Source: Rhodobacteraceae bacterium WD3A24
GTDB taxonomy: Bacteria; Pseudomonadota; Alphaproteobacteria; Rhodobacterales; Rhodobacteraceae
Length of the DNA: 64,000 nucleotides
Assembly (NCBI GenBank): GCA_002967695.1
Contig: PUHN01000003.1
Span: 1 to 64,000, forward strand
Direction: 5' to 3'
In this document: one piece after another, positions 37,758-46,932 of the stretch
Layout: each line of letters opens with the position of its first letter
How positions within the stretch are numbered: the first letter of the stretch is position 1
The notes under the pieces: model-generated
Told to the model about the DNA's origin: nothing
What the model saw: only the letters and a program-made list of their open reading frames with translations
Database searches by the model: none
Made by a program: the position numbers and the translations under genes

Positions 37758-38855
37758 TCAACCGGTCCACCCCTTCAGGTTTTCCTCGATGACCGCCGCC
37801 AACGCGGCCACATGGGCATCGTCGTCGTTGAGGCACGGAATGTAGGTGAAGGATTCGCCGCCGGCCTCCTCGAAGCTCTCCCTGATCTCCTCGTTGATCT
37901 CTTCGAGCGTCTCGACGCAGTCTGCGGAAAACGCCGGCGCCATGATGGCGATCCGTTTGTGACCCGATTCGGCGAGCCGGGCGACCTCATCGACGGTGTA
38001 GGGCTTGAGCCATTCCTCGGGGCCGAAGCGCGACTGGAATGTCGTCGCGATCTCGCCCTTCTGCCATCCCAGCCGTTCGCGCAGCAGCCGCGATGTCTTC
38101 TGGCACTGGCAGTGATACGGGTCGCCCTCCATCAGGTATCGCTTGGGCAGGCCGTGATACGACGTCACCAGCAGGTCGGGCCGGTGATCGAGTTTCGCAT
38201 AGGCCCGCTCGACCGATTGCGCGAGCGCCTCGATGTAGAGCGGATGGTCGAAATAGGGCGGCGCCGTCCGGGCCGCGGGCTGCCATTTCTCGGCCATCAG
38301 CGCGCGGAAGAACTGGTCATTCGCGGTGCCGGTGGTCGCGCCGGCATATTGCGGGTAGAGCGGAAAGAACAGGATCCTCTCGCACCCCGCGGCGGCCATG
38401 GCGCGCACTTTCGACGGCGTCGAGGGGTTGCCGTAGCGCATGCAGAAATCGACGATCACCTCATCGCCGAATGTCGCCTGCATCCGCGCGGCGATCTTTT
38501 CGGTCTGGGCCCTGGTCACCGTCATCAGCGGGCTTTCGCCCGCCTCGTGGTTCCAGATACCTTTATAGGCCGCGCCGGAGCTGAAGGGGCGTTTGGTCAG
38601 GATGACCAGTTGCAAAAGCGGCTGCCACAGCCAGGGCGAATAGTCGATCACGCGGCGATCGGAAAGAAACTCACCCAGATAGCGCCGCATCGACCAATAG
38701 TCATAATGGTCGGGCGTCCCGAGATTGGCGAGAAGCACGCCGATGCGCGCGCGCGCAACCTTCGGATGATCGGACGGGGCATGCGCAAGGCGCCCGATGC
38801 CGGGGCTCGTCATCTCGCCGGCAGGAGCCGGATCGCGCATCGTTGTGTCGGGCAT
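37758..38855 (-). CDS. hemH: Ferrochelatase
   Basis: A 365-residue ferrochelatase, which inserts Fe2+ into protoporphyrin IX in the last step of haem synthesis. The core starts at GVLLANLGTPDHYDYWSMRR. The metal-site histidine is in VTSYHGLPKRYLMEGDPY and the second conserved segment is APAFSADCVETLEEI. The N-terminal extension of about 35 residues is longer than in E. coli; the start at 38855 has an SD (aggacaaccctc), while an ATG six codons in is an alternative. Convergent with the 60-aa protein gene. Haem also links to the ChaN-like protein at 8776, by inference only. Confidence 0.96.
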   Translation of the reverse strand: MPDTTMRDPAPAGEMTSPGIGRLAHAPSDHPKVARARIGVLLANLGTPDHYDYWSMRRYLGEFLSDRRVIDYSPWLWQPLLQLVILTKRPFSSGAAYKGIWNHEAGESPLMTVTRAQTEKIAARMQATFGDEVIVDFCMRYGNPSTPSKVRAMAAAGCERILFFPLYPQYAGATTGTANDQFFRALMAEKWQPAARTAPPYFDHPLYIEALAQSVERAYAKLDHRPDLLVTSYHGLPKRYLMEGDPYHCQCQKTSRLLRERLGWQKGEIATTFQSRFGPEEWLKPYTVDEVARLAESGHKRIAIMAPAFSADCVETLEEINEEIRESFEEAGGESFTYIPCLNDDDAHVAALAAVIEENLKGWTG

Positions 38856-38921
38856 GAGGGTTGTCCTGTTGCGGGTGGCTCGGGTCGCGGTGCGATTCAG
38901 ATAACGGGAAGACGCCCCCCG

Positions 38922-39752
38922 TCAATCTTCGCGATCCGAAAGCGGCGTCTCGCGCGCGCCAAGCGCGTCGGCGAGGCGGGCGGACGCCGATCCGGGGCGC
39001 AGCGGCCGGGGCTGGCTGTCGGCCGGGGCCCAGCCCGTCAGCCAGACCATCTCGAAGCGCGCGGGCAACCGGCCGTCAGGGCGGGCGAAATGCCGCTGAT
39101 ACAGGCTTTCGGCTAGGTCGAACATCCTCCGCGGCGCCGGGCGGCGTTCGCGCGCGGCCAGGGCGTTTGCCTCGCCCATCCCGCGCAGGTCGTGCATCAG
39201 GGCGCGCAGATCGGGATAGGTGACGGTCCGCGTATCGGAATCGGCGACCGGCAGAGCAAACCCGGCCCGCTGCAGCAGCGCCCCGAGGTCGCGCAGCTCG
39301 CCGAAAGGCAGAACCCGCGGCGACAACCCCCCGCTCAGGCGACTTTCGGCCTCGGCCAGCGCGACGCGCAGTTCGGCCAGCGTGCGCCCCCCGAACATCA
39401 CGCCAATGAACAGCCCGTCGGGGCGCAGCGCACGCCGGCACTGCACGAGCTGGCCGACGGGATCGCCGGCCCAGTGCATGCAGAGCCCGTGGATGATCAG
39501 ATCATGCGCGCCCTCTTCGAGATCGAGCGTGTCCGCATCGGCGACGATACGTGCACCGGGCACCGCGCCGGCCCATGTCTCGGCCGCCCCGGTCACGACG
39601 GCGGGAGCGGTAAACGATCTGTTAACCTCGGCGAGTCTCTCCTTAAGTTCGGCAATCGCGAGCTCGTGCAGAAACGTCACCGGGGCGCGGCGGGCGCGGG
39701 TGCGGTTGCGCAGAAGGGCGGCGCGGTCGGCAAGCTCGGGCGGGCGGGTCAT
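38922..39752 (-). CDS. Class I SAM-dependent methyltransferase (BioC/NDUFAF5-like)
   Basis: A 276-residue methyltransferase-like protein similar to the BioC/NDUFAF5 group. The SAM fold is recognisable from LIIHGLCMHWAGDP and RALRPDGLFIGVMFGGRTL. The classic glycine-rich SAM loop is weak (PAVVTGAAETWAGAV), as in the NDUFAF5-like branch, whose mitochondrial member acts in complex I assembly. Its own substrate is unknown. The start at 39752 gives MTRPPELADRAALLRNRTRA. It is divergent from comF (39-bp gap), and a CtrA-like site for comF lies inside its coding region at 39611-39626. Confidence 0.82.
   Translation of the reverse strand: MTRPPELADRAALLRNRTRARRAPVTFLHELAIAELKERLAEVNRSFTAPAVVTGAAETWAGAVPGARIVADADTLDLEEGAHDLIIHGLCMHWAGDPVGQLVQCRRALRPDGLFIGVMFGGRTLAELRVALAEAESRLSGGLSPRVLPFGELRDLGALLQRAGFALPVADSDTRTVTYPDLRALMHDLRGMGEANALAARERRPAPRRMFDLAESLYQRHFARPDGRLPARFEMVWLTGWAPADSQPRPLRPGSASARLADALGARETPLSDRED
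39611..39626 (+). promoter_or_regulatory. CtrA-like site upstream of comF
   Basis: TAAA-N7-TTAAC (39611-39614, 39622-39626) is one mismatch from TTAA-N7-TTAAC. It lies 166 bp upstream of comF, within the divergent methyltransferase gene. Confidence 0.35.
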
Positions 39753-39791
39753 CGCGACTCCTTGGCGTCGAGGGTGATCTAGGCGGTCGTG

Positions 39792-40514
39792 ATGGTTTTG
39801 CAAAGCGTCATTCGAACGATCTACCCTCCGCAATGTCTGACCTGCGAGGCGCGCGTGATCGACGATCACGCGCTGTGCGGGGCCTGCTGGCGCGACACGC
39901 CCTTCATCACAGGGCTGGTCTGCGACCGCTGCGGCGCCCCGCTGCCCGGCGACGCCGCCGAAGCGCCCGCGACGTGCGACGACTGTCTCGCGCTCGCCCG
40001 GCCCTGGACCCGCGGGCGGGCCGCCGTCATCTACGATGGCGGCGGGCGCGACCTCGTTCTCGCGCTCAAGCACCGAGACCGGCAGGATCTCGCGGTCCCG
40101 ATGGCACGCTGGATGCTTGCGGCCGCCGCGCCGATCCTGGCGAAGGGGATGCTCGTGGTGCCGGTCCCGCTGCACCCGTTGCGCTTCCTGCGTCGTCGCG
40201 GGAATCAGGCGGCGCTTCTGGCCAGCGGCGTGGCACGCGGGGCGGGGCTGACCCACTGCCCCGACCTTCTGGTGCGCGCGCGACGCACCCCGACGCAGGA
40301 GGGGCGCGACCGCGAGGAGCGCTTCGCCAACGTCGTCGGCGCGGTCGCCCCGCATCCGCGACGGGCGGCACGGGCGGCGGGGCGGGCCGTGCTGTTGGTC
40401 GATGACGTGATGACCTCGGGGGCCACGCTGGCCGGTGCGGCGGAGGCCTGCCTTGCGGCCGGCGCGGCCGAAGTCCGCGTGCTGGCGTTTGCGCGCGTTG
40501 CACGGCGTGCCTAA
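39792..40514 (+). CDS. comF: ComF family protein (double zinc ribbon phosphoribosyltransferase)
   Basis: A 240-residue ComF-family protein. The N-terminal zinc-binding part is seen as CLTCEARV, LCGACW, CDRCGAPL and CDDCLAL. It is followed by a phosphoribosyltransferase-type domain with the PRPP loop VLLVDDVMTSGAT. ComF is needed for DNA uptake in transformable bacteria and is linked to recipient ability for gene transfer agents in Rhodobacter; its biochemical role is not settled. ATG 39792 is used; a GTG directly before it is an alternative. It heads the comF-grxC-nitrilase-marR group. Confidence 0.92.
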   Translation: MVLQSVIRTIYPPQCLTCEARVIDDHALCGACWRDTPFITGLVCDRCGAPLPGDAAEAPATCDDCLALARPWTRGRAAVIYDGGGRDLVLALKHRDRQDLAVPMARWMLAAAAPILAKGMLVVPVPLHPLRFLRRRGNQAALLASGVARGAGLTHCPDLLVRARRTPTQEGRDREERFANVVGAVAPHPRRAARAAGRAVLLVDDVMTSGATLAGAAEACLAAGAAEVRVLAFARVARRA

Positions 40515-40525
40515 ATCCTTATAGT
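40498..40525 (+). promoter_or_regulatory. Sigma70-like promoter of grxC inside comF
   Basis: TTGCAC (40498-40503) and TATAGT (40520-40525) are separated by 16 bp, overlapping the comF stop region. The -10 matches 5 of 6 consensus bases. Confidence 0.4.
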
Positions 40526-40546
40526 CGCGCCAACAAAGGAAGTGCC

Positions 40547-40804
40547 ATGCAATCTGTCGAAATTTACACCTCGCCGCTCTGCGGTTTCTGCCACGCGGCC
40601 AAACGCCTGCTTTCGAAAAAGGACGTGGCGTTCACCGAACACGATGTATGGGCCGACCCCGGCCGCAAGCCAGAGATGATGCAGCGTGCGCACGGCAAGC
40701 ACACGGTTCCGCAGATTTTCATCGGCGACACCCATGTGGGCGGCTGCGACGAACTCTACGCGCTTGAACGGGCCGGCAAGCTCGACGCCCTGCTCGAAGG
40801 CTGA
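40547..40804 (+). CDS. grxC: Glutaredoxin 3
   Basis: An 85-residue glutaredoxin. The active site is CGFC in YTSPLCGFCHAAKRLL (usual Grx3: CPYC). The glutathione-binding TVPQIFIG and GGCDELYALE are present. It reduces disulfides with electrons from glutathione, which the window's gshB supplies. Glycine in place of proline in the CxxC is a visible change from the classical motif that may affect redox potential. The SD aaggaagtg precedes the ATG. It lies 32 bp after comF and 5 bp before the nitrilase gene. Confidence 0.94.
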   Translation: MQSVEIYTSPLCGFCHAAKRLLSKKDVAFTEHDVWADPGRKPEMMQRAHGKHTVPQIFIGDTHVGGCDELYALERAGKLDALLEG

Positions 40805-40809
40805 GGGTG

Positions 40810-41640
40810 ATGCGGGCCGGGCTGGTTCAGCTCACCGTTTCGGACGATCCGGTCGCAAACCTGCCCGACACGCGCGCGCGAATCCGCCAGGCGGCAGACG
40901 GAGGGGCGGGCTTCGTCCTGACCCCGGAGGTGACGAACTGCGTCTCGCTGAGCCGCAGGCGGCAAAACGAGGTTCTTGCCCACGAGGAGGATGACGCCAC
41001 CCTCGCCGCCCTGCGCGACGAGGCGGCCGCCTGTGGCGTCTGGCTGCTGATCGGATCGCTCGCGCTCAAGACGGACGACCCGCAGGGGCGGTTCGCCAAC
41101 CGCTCCTTCCTGATCGGTCCTGACGGGGCGATCACCGCGCGCTATGACAAGATCCACATGTTCGATGTGGCGCTTTCCGAGACGGAGACCTTCCGCGAAT
41201 CGGAGGGCTACCGCCCCGGCGACCGGGCCGTCGTCGCCGAAACGCCCTTTGCAAAGATCGGGCTTTCGGTGTGCTATGATCTGCGCTTTGCGTATCTCTA
41301 CCGCGCCCTTGCCCAGGCGGGGGCGCAGATTCTCACGGTGCCCTCGGCCTTCAGCCCGGCCAGCGGCCCGGCGCACTGGGAGCCGCTGCTGCGTGCGCGC
41401 GCGATCGAGACGGGCGCCTATGTGCTCGCCCCCGCGCAGACGGGCACGCATCAGGCCAGCCAGGGCAAGCAGCGCCGCACACACGGCCACAGCCTGGCCG
41501 TCGGGCCGTGGGGCGAGGTTCTGGCCGATGGCGGAACCGAGCCAGGCGTGAGCTTCGTCGATCTGGACATGGAGGCGGTGAACGAGGCGCGCCGGCGCAT
41601 CCCGGCGCTGACCCATGACCGTCCCTTTGCGGGGCCCTGA
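40810..41640 (+). CDS. Carbon-nitrogen hydrolase (nitrilase superfamily, Nit/omega-amidase-like)
   Basis: A 276-residue C-N hydrolase with the catalytic triad in place: Glu in LTPEVTN, Lys in YDKIHMFD and Cys in GLSVCYDLRF. It resembles Nit1/Nit2-type enzymes that hydrolyse deaminated glutathione or omega-amides of 2-oxo acids, which fits its place after grxC in a glutathione context; that link is inference. ATG 40810 is used; the GTG directly before it is an alternative. The stop overlaps the marR start (TGATG). Confidence 0.88.
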   Translation: MRAGLVQLTVSDDPVANLPDTRARIRQAADGGAGFVLTPEVTNCVSLSRRRQNEVLAHEEDDATLAALRDEAAACGVWLLIGSLALKTDDPQGRFANRSFLIGPDGAITARYDKIHMFDVALSETETFRESEGYRPGDRAVVAETPFAKIGLSVCYDLRFAYLYRALAQAGAQILTVPSAFSPASGPAHWEPLLRARAIETGAYVLAPAQTGTHQASQGKQRRTHGHSLAVGPWGEVLADGGTEPGVSFVDLDMEAVNEARRRIPALTHDRPFAGP

Positions 41641-42083
41641 TGACTGATCGGACCGACGATCTCGCGGCCGCGCTGTTCAGCGAGCTGTTCATGGCCGACC
41701 AGCTCGCGCGCAACCGGATTTCGCGCGTTCTGCCCAAGGGAATGGAGCTGTCGCATTTCGGGGTGCTCAACCACCTCGCCCGCGTCCATGACGAACGCAC
41801 CCCCGCCCAGCTCGCGCGGGCGTTTCACGTCACCCGCGGGGCGATGACCAACACTCTGGGAAAACTCGAATGGGCGGGCTACGTTCATATCCGGCCAGAC
41901 TGGGACGACGCGCGGCGCAAGTTCGTTTCGATCAGCCCGGCCGGACGGCGCGCCCGTGATGCGGCGCTCGCGGCGATCAGCCCGGTGCTGGCCGAAGCCG
42001 TCGAGACGCTGGGCGCCGAGCGCGTCAAGCTCGCCCTGCCGGTGCTGCGCGAGCTGCGCACCCGGATGGAGGGCGAGCAGTAG
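41640..42083 (+). CDS. MarR family transcriptional regulator
   Basis: A 147-residue winged-helix MarR-type regulator. The DNA-binding part has TPAQLARAFHVTRGAMTNTL and the wing DDARRKFVSISPAGR. These proteins are dimers that repress stress, efflux or catabolic genes and are released by small ligands. The gene starts one base before the end of the nitrilase stop codon, so it is cotranscribed with the grxC group and may regulate it. No palindromic operator was identified. It is convergent with ubiG (4-bp gap). Confidence 0.9.
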   Translation: MTDRTDDLAAALFSELFMADQLARNRISRVLPKGMELSHFGVLNHLARVHDERTPAQLARAFHVTRGAMTNTLGKLEWAGYVHIRPDWDDARRKFVSISPAGRRARDAALAAISPVLAEAVETLGAERVKLALPVLRELRTRMEGEQ

Positions 42084-42087
42084 CGCC

Positions 42088-42834
42088 TCAGCCCGCAGGG
42101 CGAAGGCTGGTGGTGACGTAATTGACCGACAGATCCCGATGCGAGAGCGACCAGGACCAGCTCAACGGGTTGAAGACGAAGCCCTTGCGATCCACCGGCT
42201 CGAGCCCCGCCACCTCCAGCATGGCGTAGAGCTCGTCGGGCGTGATGAACTTGCGCCAGTCATGGGTGCCCCTGGGCAGCCAGCGCATGACATGCTCGGC
42301 GCCCAGGATCGCGACGGCAAAGCTCTTGGCGTTGCGGTTGAGGGTCGAGCAGGCCATCAGACCGCCGGGCCGGAGAAGCTCGCGGCAGGCGCGCAGATAG
42401 GCGGGCGGATCGGAGACATGCTCGACCACTTCCATGTTCATCACCACGTCGAAGGTCTCCCCCGCCTCGGCCAGGGCTTCGGCGCTGGTGTGGCGGTAGT
42501 CGATCGCCAGACCTTCCTGGTCGGCATGGATTCGCGCGACGGGGATGTTGCGCTCGGCCGCGTCGGCGCCGACGACATCGGCGCCCAGCCGGGCCATCGG
42601 CTCGGACAGAAGCCCGCCGCCGCAGCCGATGTCGAGAAAACGCAGCCCCTCGAACGGGGCCGGCGCGGTCAGATCGCGGTCGAATTCGGCCGCGACCTGG
42701 GCGGTGATGTAGTCGAGCCGGCAGGGGTTGAGCATGTGCAGCGGGCGGAACTTGCCGTGCGGATCCCACCATTCGGCGGCCATCGCCTGGAATTTCTCGA
42801 TCTCGGTGTCGTCGATCGTCGTCTCGGATGCCAT
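42088..42834 (-). CDS. ubiG: Ubiquinone biosynthesis O-methyltransferase
   Basis: A 248-residue UbiG, which performs both O-methylations in ubiquinone synthesis. The SAM-binding motif is [20 protein letters not shown], followed by [12 protein letters not shown] and [16 protein letters not shown]. The membrane-contact segment and C terminus ([20 protein letters not shown]) are typical. Length is normal for alphaproteobacteria. It is divergent from pip (69-bp gap). The quinone feeds the respiratory chain. Confidence 0.95.
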   Translation of the reverse strand: MASETTIDDTEIEKFQAMAAEWWDPHGKFRPLHMLNPCRLDYITAQVAAEFDRDLTAPAPFEGLRFLDIGCGGGLLSEPMARLGADVVGADAAERNIPVARIHADQEGLAIDYRHTSAEALAEAGETFDVVMNMEVVEHVSDPPAYLRACRELLRPGGLMACSTLNRNAKSFAVAILGAEHVMRWLPRGTHDWRKFITPDELYAMLEVAGLEPVDRKGFVFNPLSWSWSLSHRDLSVNYVTTSLRPAG

Positions 42835-42903
42835 GCGGCCTCACTTATGAAAATTTGACCCGTCGTTATGGTAGCATCGGCTGACGAACTATATAGGGCA
42901 GGA

Positions 42904-43893
42904 ATGAACAGGATCGCAGGTCAAAACAGCGCGGCGGCGCATCTCTACCCTCCGCTTTCTCCTTTCGACGAGAGAATGCTCGATGTGGGCGACGGCCACA
43001 GCCTGTATGTCGAGCAGTGCGGAAATCCTGACGGCATTCCGGTGGTCGTCCTGCATGGCGGCCCCGGCGGTGGCTGCAGCCCGGCGATGCGGCGGTATTT
43101 CGACCCGGCGACATATCGCATCGTTCTGTTCGACCAGCGCGGCTGCGGCGCCTCGCGTCCCCATGCCAGCGTCGAGGCCAACACCACATGGCATCTCGTC
43201 GCCGATATCGAACGCATCCGCGAGGCGCTGGGAATCGCGCGCTGGATCGTCTTCGGCGGAAGCTGGGGGGCGACGCTGGCGCTGATCTACGCCCAGACCC
43301 ATCCCGACCGTACCGCCTATCTCGCCCTGCGCGGCGTTTTCCTGATGACGCAGGCCGAACTCGACTGGTTCTACGGCGGCGGCGCGGGACGGTTCTGGCC
43401 CGAACTCTGGCAGGAATTTCTCGCCCCCATCCCCGAGTCCGAGCGCGGCGACCTGATCGCCGCGTATGCTCGCAGACTGTTCACCGGCGACACCGTGGAG
43501 GAGACGCGCCACGCCCGTAAATGGGCGAGATGGGAAAACGCCCTGGCCGCGATCACCTCGCCCGCGCTGGCCGGCGAAAGCCCGGCAGATTATGCCCGTG
43601 CCTTTGCGCGGCTGGAGAATCACTATTTTCTCAATCGCGGCTTTCTCGACCGTGACGGCCAGATCCTCGACTCCATGCCCCGGATCGCCGAGATACCGGG
43701 CAGCATCGTCCAGGGGCGTTACGACATGATATGCCCGCCCCGCTCGGCCTACGCGCTGTCGCAGCGCTGGCCCGCCGCGGCGTTGCGGATCGTGCCAATG
43801 GCCGGGCACGCCCTGTCCGAACCCGGCATCAGCGCCGAGCTGGTCCACGTGATGGACGGGCTGCGCGATCAGGCCGGATGGCTGGGGCTGTGA
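42904..43893 (+). CDS. pip: Proline iminopeptidase
   Basis: A 329-residue alpha/beta hydrolase of peptidase family S33 that removes N-terminal proline from peptides. HGGPGGG forms the oxyanion region, DQRGCGAS follows, and the nucleophile is Ser in GGSWG. The acid and histidine are in [10 protein letters not shown] and [10 protein letters not shown]. The start at 42904 has an SD directly upstream (gggcagga); an upstream frame to 42868 adds 12 residues. The rimP operon follows after 122 bp with its own promoter and leader. Confidence 0.94.
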   Translation: MNRIAGQNSAAAHLYPPLSPFDERMLDVGDGHSLYVEQCGNPDGIPVVVLHGGPGGGCSPAMRRYFDPATYRIVLFDQRGCGASRPHASVEANTTWHLVADIERIREALGIARWIVFGGSWGATLALIYAQTHPDRTAYLALRGVFLMTQAELDWFYGGGAGRFWPELWQEFLAPIPESERGDLIAAYARRLFTGDTVEETRHARKWARWENALAAITSPALAGESPADYARAFARLENHYFLNRGFLDRDGQILDSMPRIAEIPGSIVQGRYDMICPPRSAYALSQRWPAAALRIVPMAGHALSEPGISAELVHVMDGLRDQAGWLGL

Positions 43894-43897
43894 GGGC

Positions 43898-43925
43898 TTG
43901 CACGGACGCGCCGTCTCGCCTATAT
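43898..43925 (+). promoter_or_regulatory. Promoter of the rimP-nusA-infB operon
   Basis: TTGCAC (43898-43903) and CTATAT (43920-43925) are separated by 16 bp, starting just after the pip stop. Transcription from about 43932 would give a leader of about 84 nt. A housekeeping or RpoH-type sigma factor could use this form. Confidence 0.5.
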
Positions 43926-43941
43926 CCGCCTCAACAGCGGC

Positions 43942-44001
43942 GCGCCGGGTCCAAACCGGCGCCCACCGAATGGTTCAGCGGGCCGCTCGGCCCGCTTTTT
44001 T
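43942..44001 (+). promoter_or_regulatory. rimP leader: hairpin followed by terminator-like hairpin (candidate attenuator)
   Basis: A perfect 7-bp hairpin (43942-43948 with 43956-43962) is followed by a perfect 8-bp hairpin (43977-43984 with 43989-43996, 4-nt loop) and a run of T (43997-44001). The run ends 14 bases before the rimP start codon. The second hairpin has the full form of an intrinsic terminator and lies between the operon promoter and the first gene, so it could attenuate the operon. Termination of transcripts reading through from pip is the alternative. Confidence 0.6.
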
Positions 44002-44015
44002 GTTTTGGGGTATCC

Positions 44016-44621
44016 GTGACAGACTTGGTGGCAAAGACGAGTATCGACCGCCGGCTCTCCGAGACCGTGCGCCCCGTTATCGAGGGCATGGGCTATGAGC
44101 TGGTGCGTCTGCGGCTGTTGGGCGGCAAGACCCGCACGCTGCAGATCATGGCCGATCGCCCCGAGGGCGGGATCGAGGTGACCGAGTGCGCCGAGATCTC
44201 GACCGCCGTGTCGGCGGTGCTCGATGTCGAGGATCCGATCGAGGGAAACTACACGCTCGAGGTCTCCAGCCCCGGCATCGACCGCCCGCTCACCCGGCTC
44301 AAGGATTTCGACGCCTGGGCGGGATACGAGGCCCGGCTGGAAACCAGCGAGCTGATCGACGGGCGGCGACGCTTCCGCGGCGTCCTGCGGGGTGTCGAGG
44401 ATGGCGAGGTGCTCATCGAGATCGCCACGCCGGAACGTGGTGGAGACGGCGAGACGGTGATCATCGGGCTGGATTTCGACTGGCTCTCCGACGCCAAGCT
44501 GATCCTGACCGACGATCTGATCGCCGACATGCTCAAGACACGCAAGGACGCCGGCGTGATCAATGATGCCGATTTTGACGATATCGAAACCGAAAGCGAC
44601 ACCGCTTCCGAACAGGAGTGA
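44016..44621 (+). CDS. rimP: Ribosome maturation factor RimP
   Basis: A 201-residue RimP, which helps mature the 30S subunit. The core has [19 protein letters not shown] and the strongly conserved [20 protein letters not shown], then [13 protein letters not shown] start at 44016 is chosen because the family begins [13 protein letters not shown] and an earlier start would include the leader hairpin. It is the first gene of the operon. Its stop is 5 bases before the nusA ATG, within an SD (aggag) that overlaps the rimP end. Confidence 0.95.
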   Translation: MTDLVAKTSIDRRLSETVRPVIEGMGYELVRLRLLGGKTRTLQIMADRPEGGIEVTECAEISTAVSAVLDVEDPIEGNYTLEVSSPGIDRPLTRLKDFDAWAGYEARLETSELIDGRRRFRGVLRGVEDGEVLIEIATPERGGDGETVIIGLDFDWLSDAKLILTDDLIADMLKTRKDAGVINDADFDDIETESDTASEQE

Positions 44622-44626
44622 AAGAG

Positions 44627-46273
44627 ATGGCCATCACGAGTGCCAACCAGCTTGAGCTTTTGCAGACTGCCGAGGCGGTGGCCCGCGAAAAGATGATCGA
44701 CCCCGATCTGGTGGTCGAGGCGATGGAAGACAGCCTCGCCCGCGCGGCCAAGTCCCGCTACGGCGCCGACATGGATATCCGCGTCTCGATCGACCGCAAG
44801 ACGGGCCGTGCGACCTTCACCCGCGTGCGCACCGTGGTCGAGGAGGTGGAGAATCACCACGCCGAGATGACCGTGGAAGAGGCCAAGCAGTATCTCGACG
44901 ACCCGAAGGTCGGCGACGAGATCACCGACGAGGTGCCTGCGGTCGAGCTTGGCCGGATCGCCGCGCAGTCGGCCAAGCAGGTGATCCTGCAAAAGGTCCG
45001 CGAGGCCGAGCGCGACCGCCAGTACGAGGAATTCAAGGACCGGATCGGAACGATCATCAACGGCATCGTCCGGCGCGAGGAATACGGCAACATCATCGTC
45101 GATGTGGGCCGGGGCGAGGCGGTGCTGCGGCGCAACGAGAAGATCGGCCGCGAAAGCTACCGCCCCAACGACCGCATCCGCGCCTATATCAAGGATGTCC
45201 GCCGTGAGGCCCGCGGGCCGCAGATTTTCCTGTCGCGCACCGCGCCCGAATTCATGGCCGAGCTGTTCAAGATGGAGGTGCCGGAAATCTATGACGGCAT
45301 CATCGAGATCAAGGCCGTCGCCCGCGATCCCGGCTCGCGCGCCAAGATCGGCGTGATCTCCTACGACTCCAGCATCGACCCGGTGGGCGCCTGCGTCGGC
45401 ATGCGCGGCAGCCGCGTTCAGGCCGTCGTCAACGAGCTACAGGGCGAGAAGATCGACATCATTCCGTGGAACGAGGATCAGGCGACATTCCTCGTCAACG
45501 CGCTCCAGCCCGCCGAGGTCTCCAAGGTGGTCATCGACGAGGACGCCCAGAGCATCGAGGTCGTCGTCCCCGACGACCAGCTCAGCCTCGCCATCGGCCG
45601 GCGCGGGCAGAACGTGCGGCTGGCCAGCCAGCTGACAGGGCTCGATATCGACATCATGACCGAGGCCGAGGAAAGCGAGCGTCGCCAGGCCGAATTCGCC
45701 GAGCGCACACAGCTTTTCGTCGACAACCTTGACGTGGACGAGACTCTTGCCCAACTGTTGGTGGCGGAAGGGTTCACCTCGCTCGAAGAGGTCGCCTATG
45801 TCGAGCAGGACGAGCTCCTCTCGATCAGCGGCTTTGACGAGGGAACGGCCGACGAGTTGCAGGCCCGCGCCCGCGACCGGCTCGAAGAGGTGAACCGCCA
45901 GGCGCTGGAATCGGCGCGCGCACTGGGCGCCGAGGACAGCCTGATCGAGTTCGAGGGGCTCACGCCCCAGATGGTCGAGGCACTGGCGAAGGACGGCATC
46001 AAGACGCTGGAGGACTTCGCCACCTGCGCCGACTGGGAACTGGCCGGTGGCTGGACGACGGTCAACGGCGAGCGCGTCAAGGATGACGGGCTTCTCGAAC
46101 CGTTCGAGGTCAGCCTCGAAGAGGCCCAGCACCTGGTGATGACGGCCCGCGTGCTGCTCGGCTGGGTCGATCCGGCCGAACTTGAGGGTAGCGCCGATGA
46201 GGAAGGCGCCGAGGACGGCGCCGTTGGCGACGAACAGGCCGAAGGGGGCGCCGACGAGGAGGCGCGGGTCTGA
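44627..46273 (+). CDS. nusA: Transcription termination/antitermination factor NusA
   Basis: A 548-residue NusA. The N-terminal RNA polymerase-binding domain ([20 protein letters not shown]) is followed by an S1 domain ([20 protein letters not shown]). Two KH domains follow ([20 protein letters not shown] and [20 protein letters not shown]). The C-terminal half has helix-hairpin-helix acidic repeats and ends in a very acidic tail ([20 protein letters not shown]). The ATG at 44627 is preferred over a GTG at 44618 because aggag is 9 bases upstream and the family starts MAITSANQ. It is the second gene of the operon. NusA could feed back on the leader, as in E. coli. Confidence 0.97.
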   Translation: MAITSANQLELLQTAEAVAREKMIDPDLVVEAMEDSLARAAKSRYGADMDIRVSIDRKTGRATFTRVRTVVEEVENHHAEMTVEEAKQYLDDPKVGDEITDEVPAVELGRIAAQSAKQVILQKVREAERDRQYEEFKDRIGTIINGIVRREEYGNIIVDVGRGEAVLRRNEKIGRESYRPNDRIRAYIKDVRREARGPQIFLSRTAPEFMAELFKMEVPEIYDGIIEIKAVARDPGSRAKIGVISYDSSIDPVGACVGMRGSRVQAVVNELQGEKIDIIPWNEDQATFLVNALQPAEVSKVVIDEDAQSIEVVVPDDQLSLAIGRRGQNVRLASQLTGLDIDIMTEAEESERRQAEFAERTQLFVDNLDVDETLAQLLVAEGFTSLEEVAYVEQDELLSISGFDEGTADELQARARDRLEEVNRQALESARALGAEDSLIEFEGLTPQMVEALAKDGIKTLEDFATCADWELAGGWTTVNGERVKDDGLLEPFEVSLEEAQHLVMTARVLLGWVDPAELEGSADEEGAEDGAVGDEQAEGGADEEARV

Positions 46274-46296
46274 GCGGCGGCGGCACGGAGGCCGCG

Positions 46297-46932
46297 ATGA
46301 CGCGCGGCGGTCGCGAGAAGCGCCGCGAGGACGGGCCCGAGCGGCGCTGCATCGCAACGGGGCTTTCCCGCCCGGCGGGCGGGATGATCCGTTTCGTGAT
46401 CGGCCCCGACGGAGCGGTGGTGCCCGATATCCTGGGCCGGCTGCCGGGGCGTGGCATCTGGGTGAGTGCCGACCGCGCTGCGCTCGACAAGGCGGTGTCG
46501 AAAAAGCTCTTCGCCCGCGTCGCGCGCCAGCCGGTCGCGGTGCCCGAGGGGCTCGTCGATACCGTCGAGGCGCAACTCTTGCGCCGGGTGGTCGAATTGA
46601 TATCTCTGGCGCGCAAGAGCGGCGCGGCGGTGGCCGGTTTCGAGAAGGTCCGGAACTGGCTGATGAGCGGCGAGGCAGCCGTGCTGATTCAGGCCTGCGA
46701 CGGCTCACAGCGGGGCAAGTCCAGGCTGCGCCCGCCCGAAGGGGAAACGGGCCGCATCGGCTGTCTGTCGGCGTCGGAATTGGGTTTGGCTTTCGGGCGC
46801 GAACATGTGATACATGCCGCGCTTGCGACTGGCGGACTCACGGCGCGTGTTGTAGAGGAAGCGGCAAGGCTCGCGGGGTTGCGCGGGCGGAACGGCGGAT
46901 GTGCCGCCGGGAAGGATACGAAAGACGCATGA
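46297..46932 (+). CDS. YlxR family RNA-binding protein fused to an L7Ae-like domain
   Basis: A 211-residue protein with two parts. The N-terminal YlxR domain (about residues 15-85) has [20 protein letters not shown] and [14 protein letters not shown]. The C-terminal L7Ae/L30e-like domain follows (about 90-205), with [20 protein letters not shown] and [14 protein letters not shown]. In Firmicutes these are two separate genes in the nusA operon (ylxR and ylxQ); here they are one fused product, common in alphaproteobacteria. Both domains bind RNA; the exact role is not established. The stop overlaps the infB start (ATGA). Confidence 0.92.
   Translation: MTRGGREKRREDGPERRCIATGLSRPAGGMIRFVIGPDGAVVPDILGRLPGRGIWVSADRAALDKAVSKKLFARVARQPVAVPEGLVDTVEAQLLRRVVELISLARKSGAAVAGFEKVRNWLMSGEAAVLIQACDGSQRGKSRLRPPEGETGRIGCLSASELGLAFGREHVIHAALATGGLTARVVEEAARLAGLRGRNGGCAAGKDTKDA

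Noticed and set aside
43942..43962. A metabolite riboswitch in the rimP leader
   Set aside because: The leader is only about 84 nt with two simple hairpins and no aptamer pattern I recognise; attenuation is the simpler reading.
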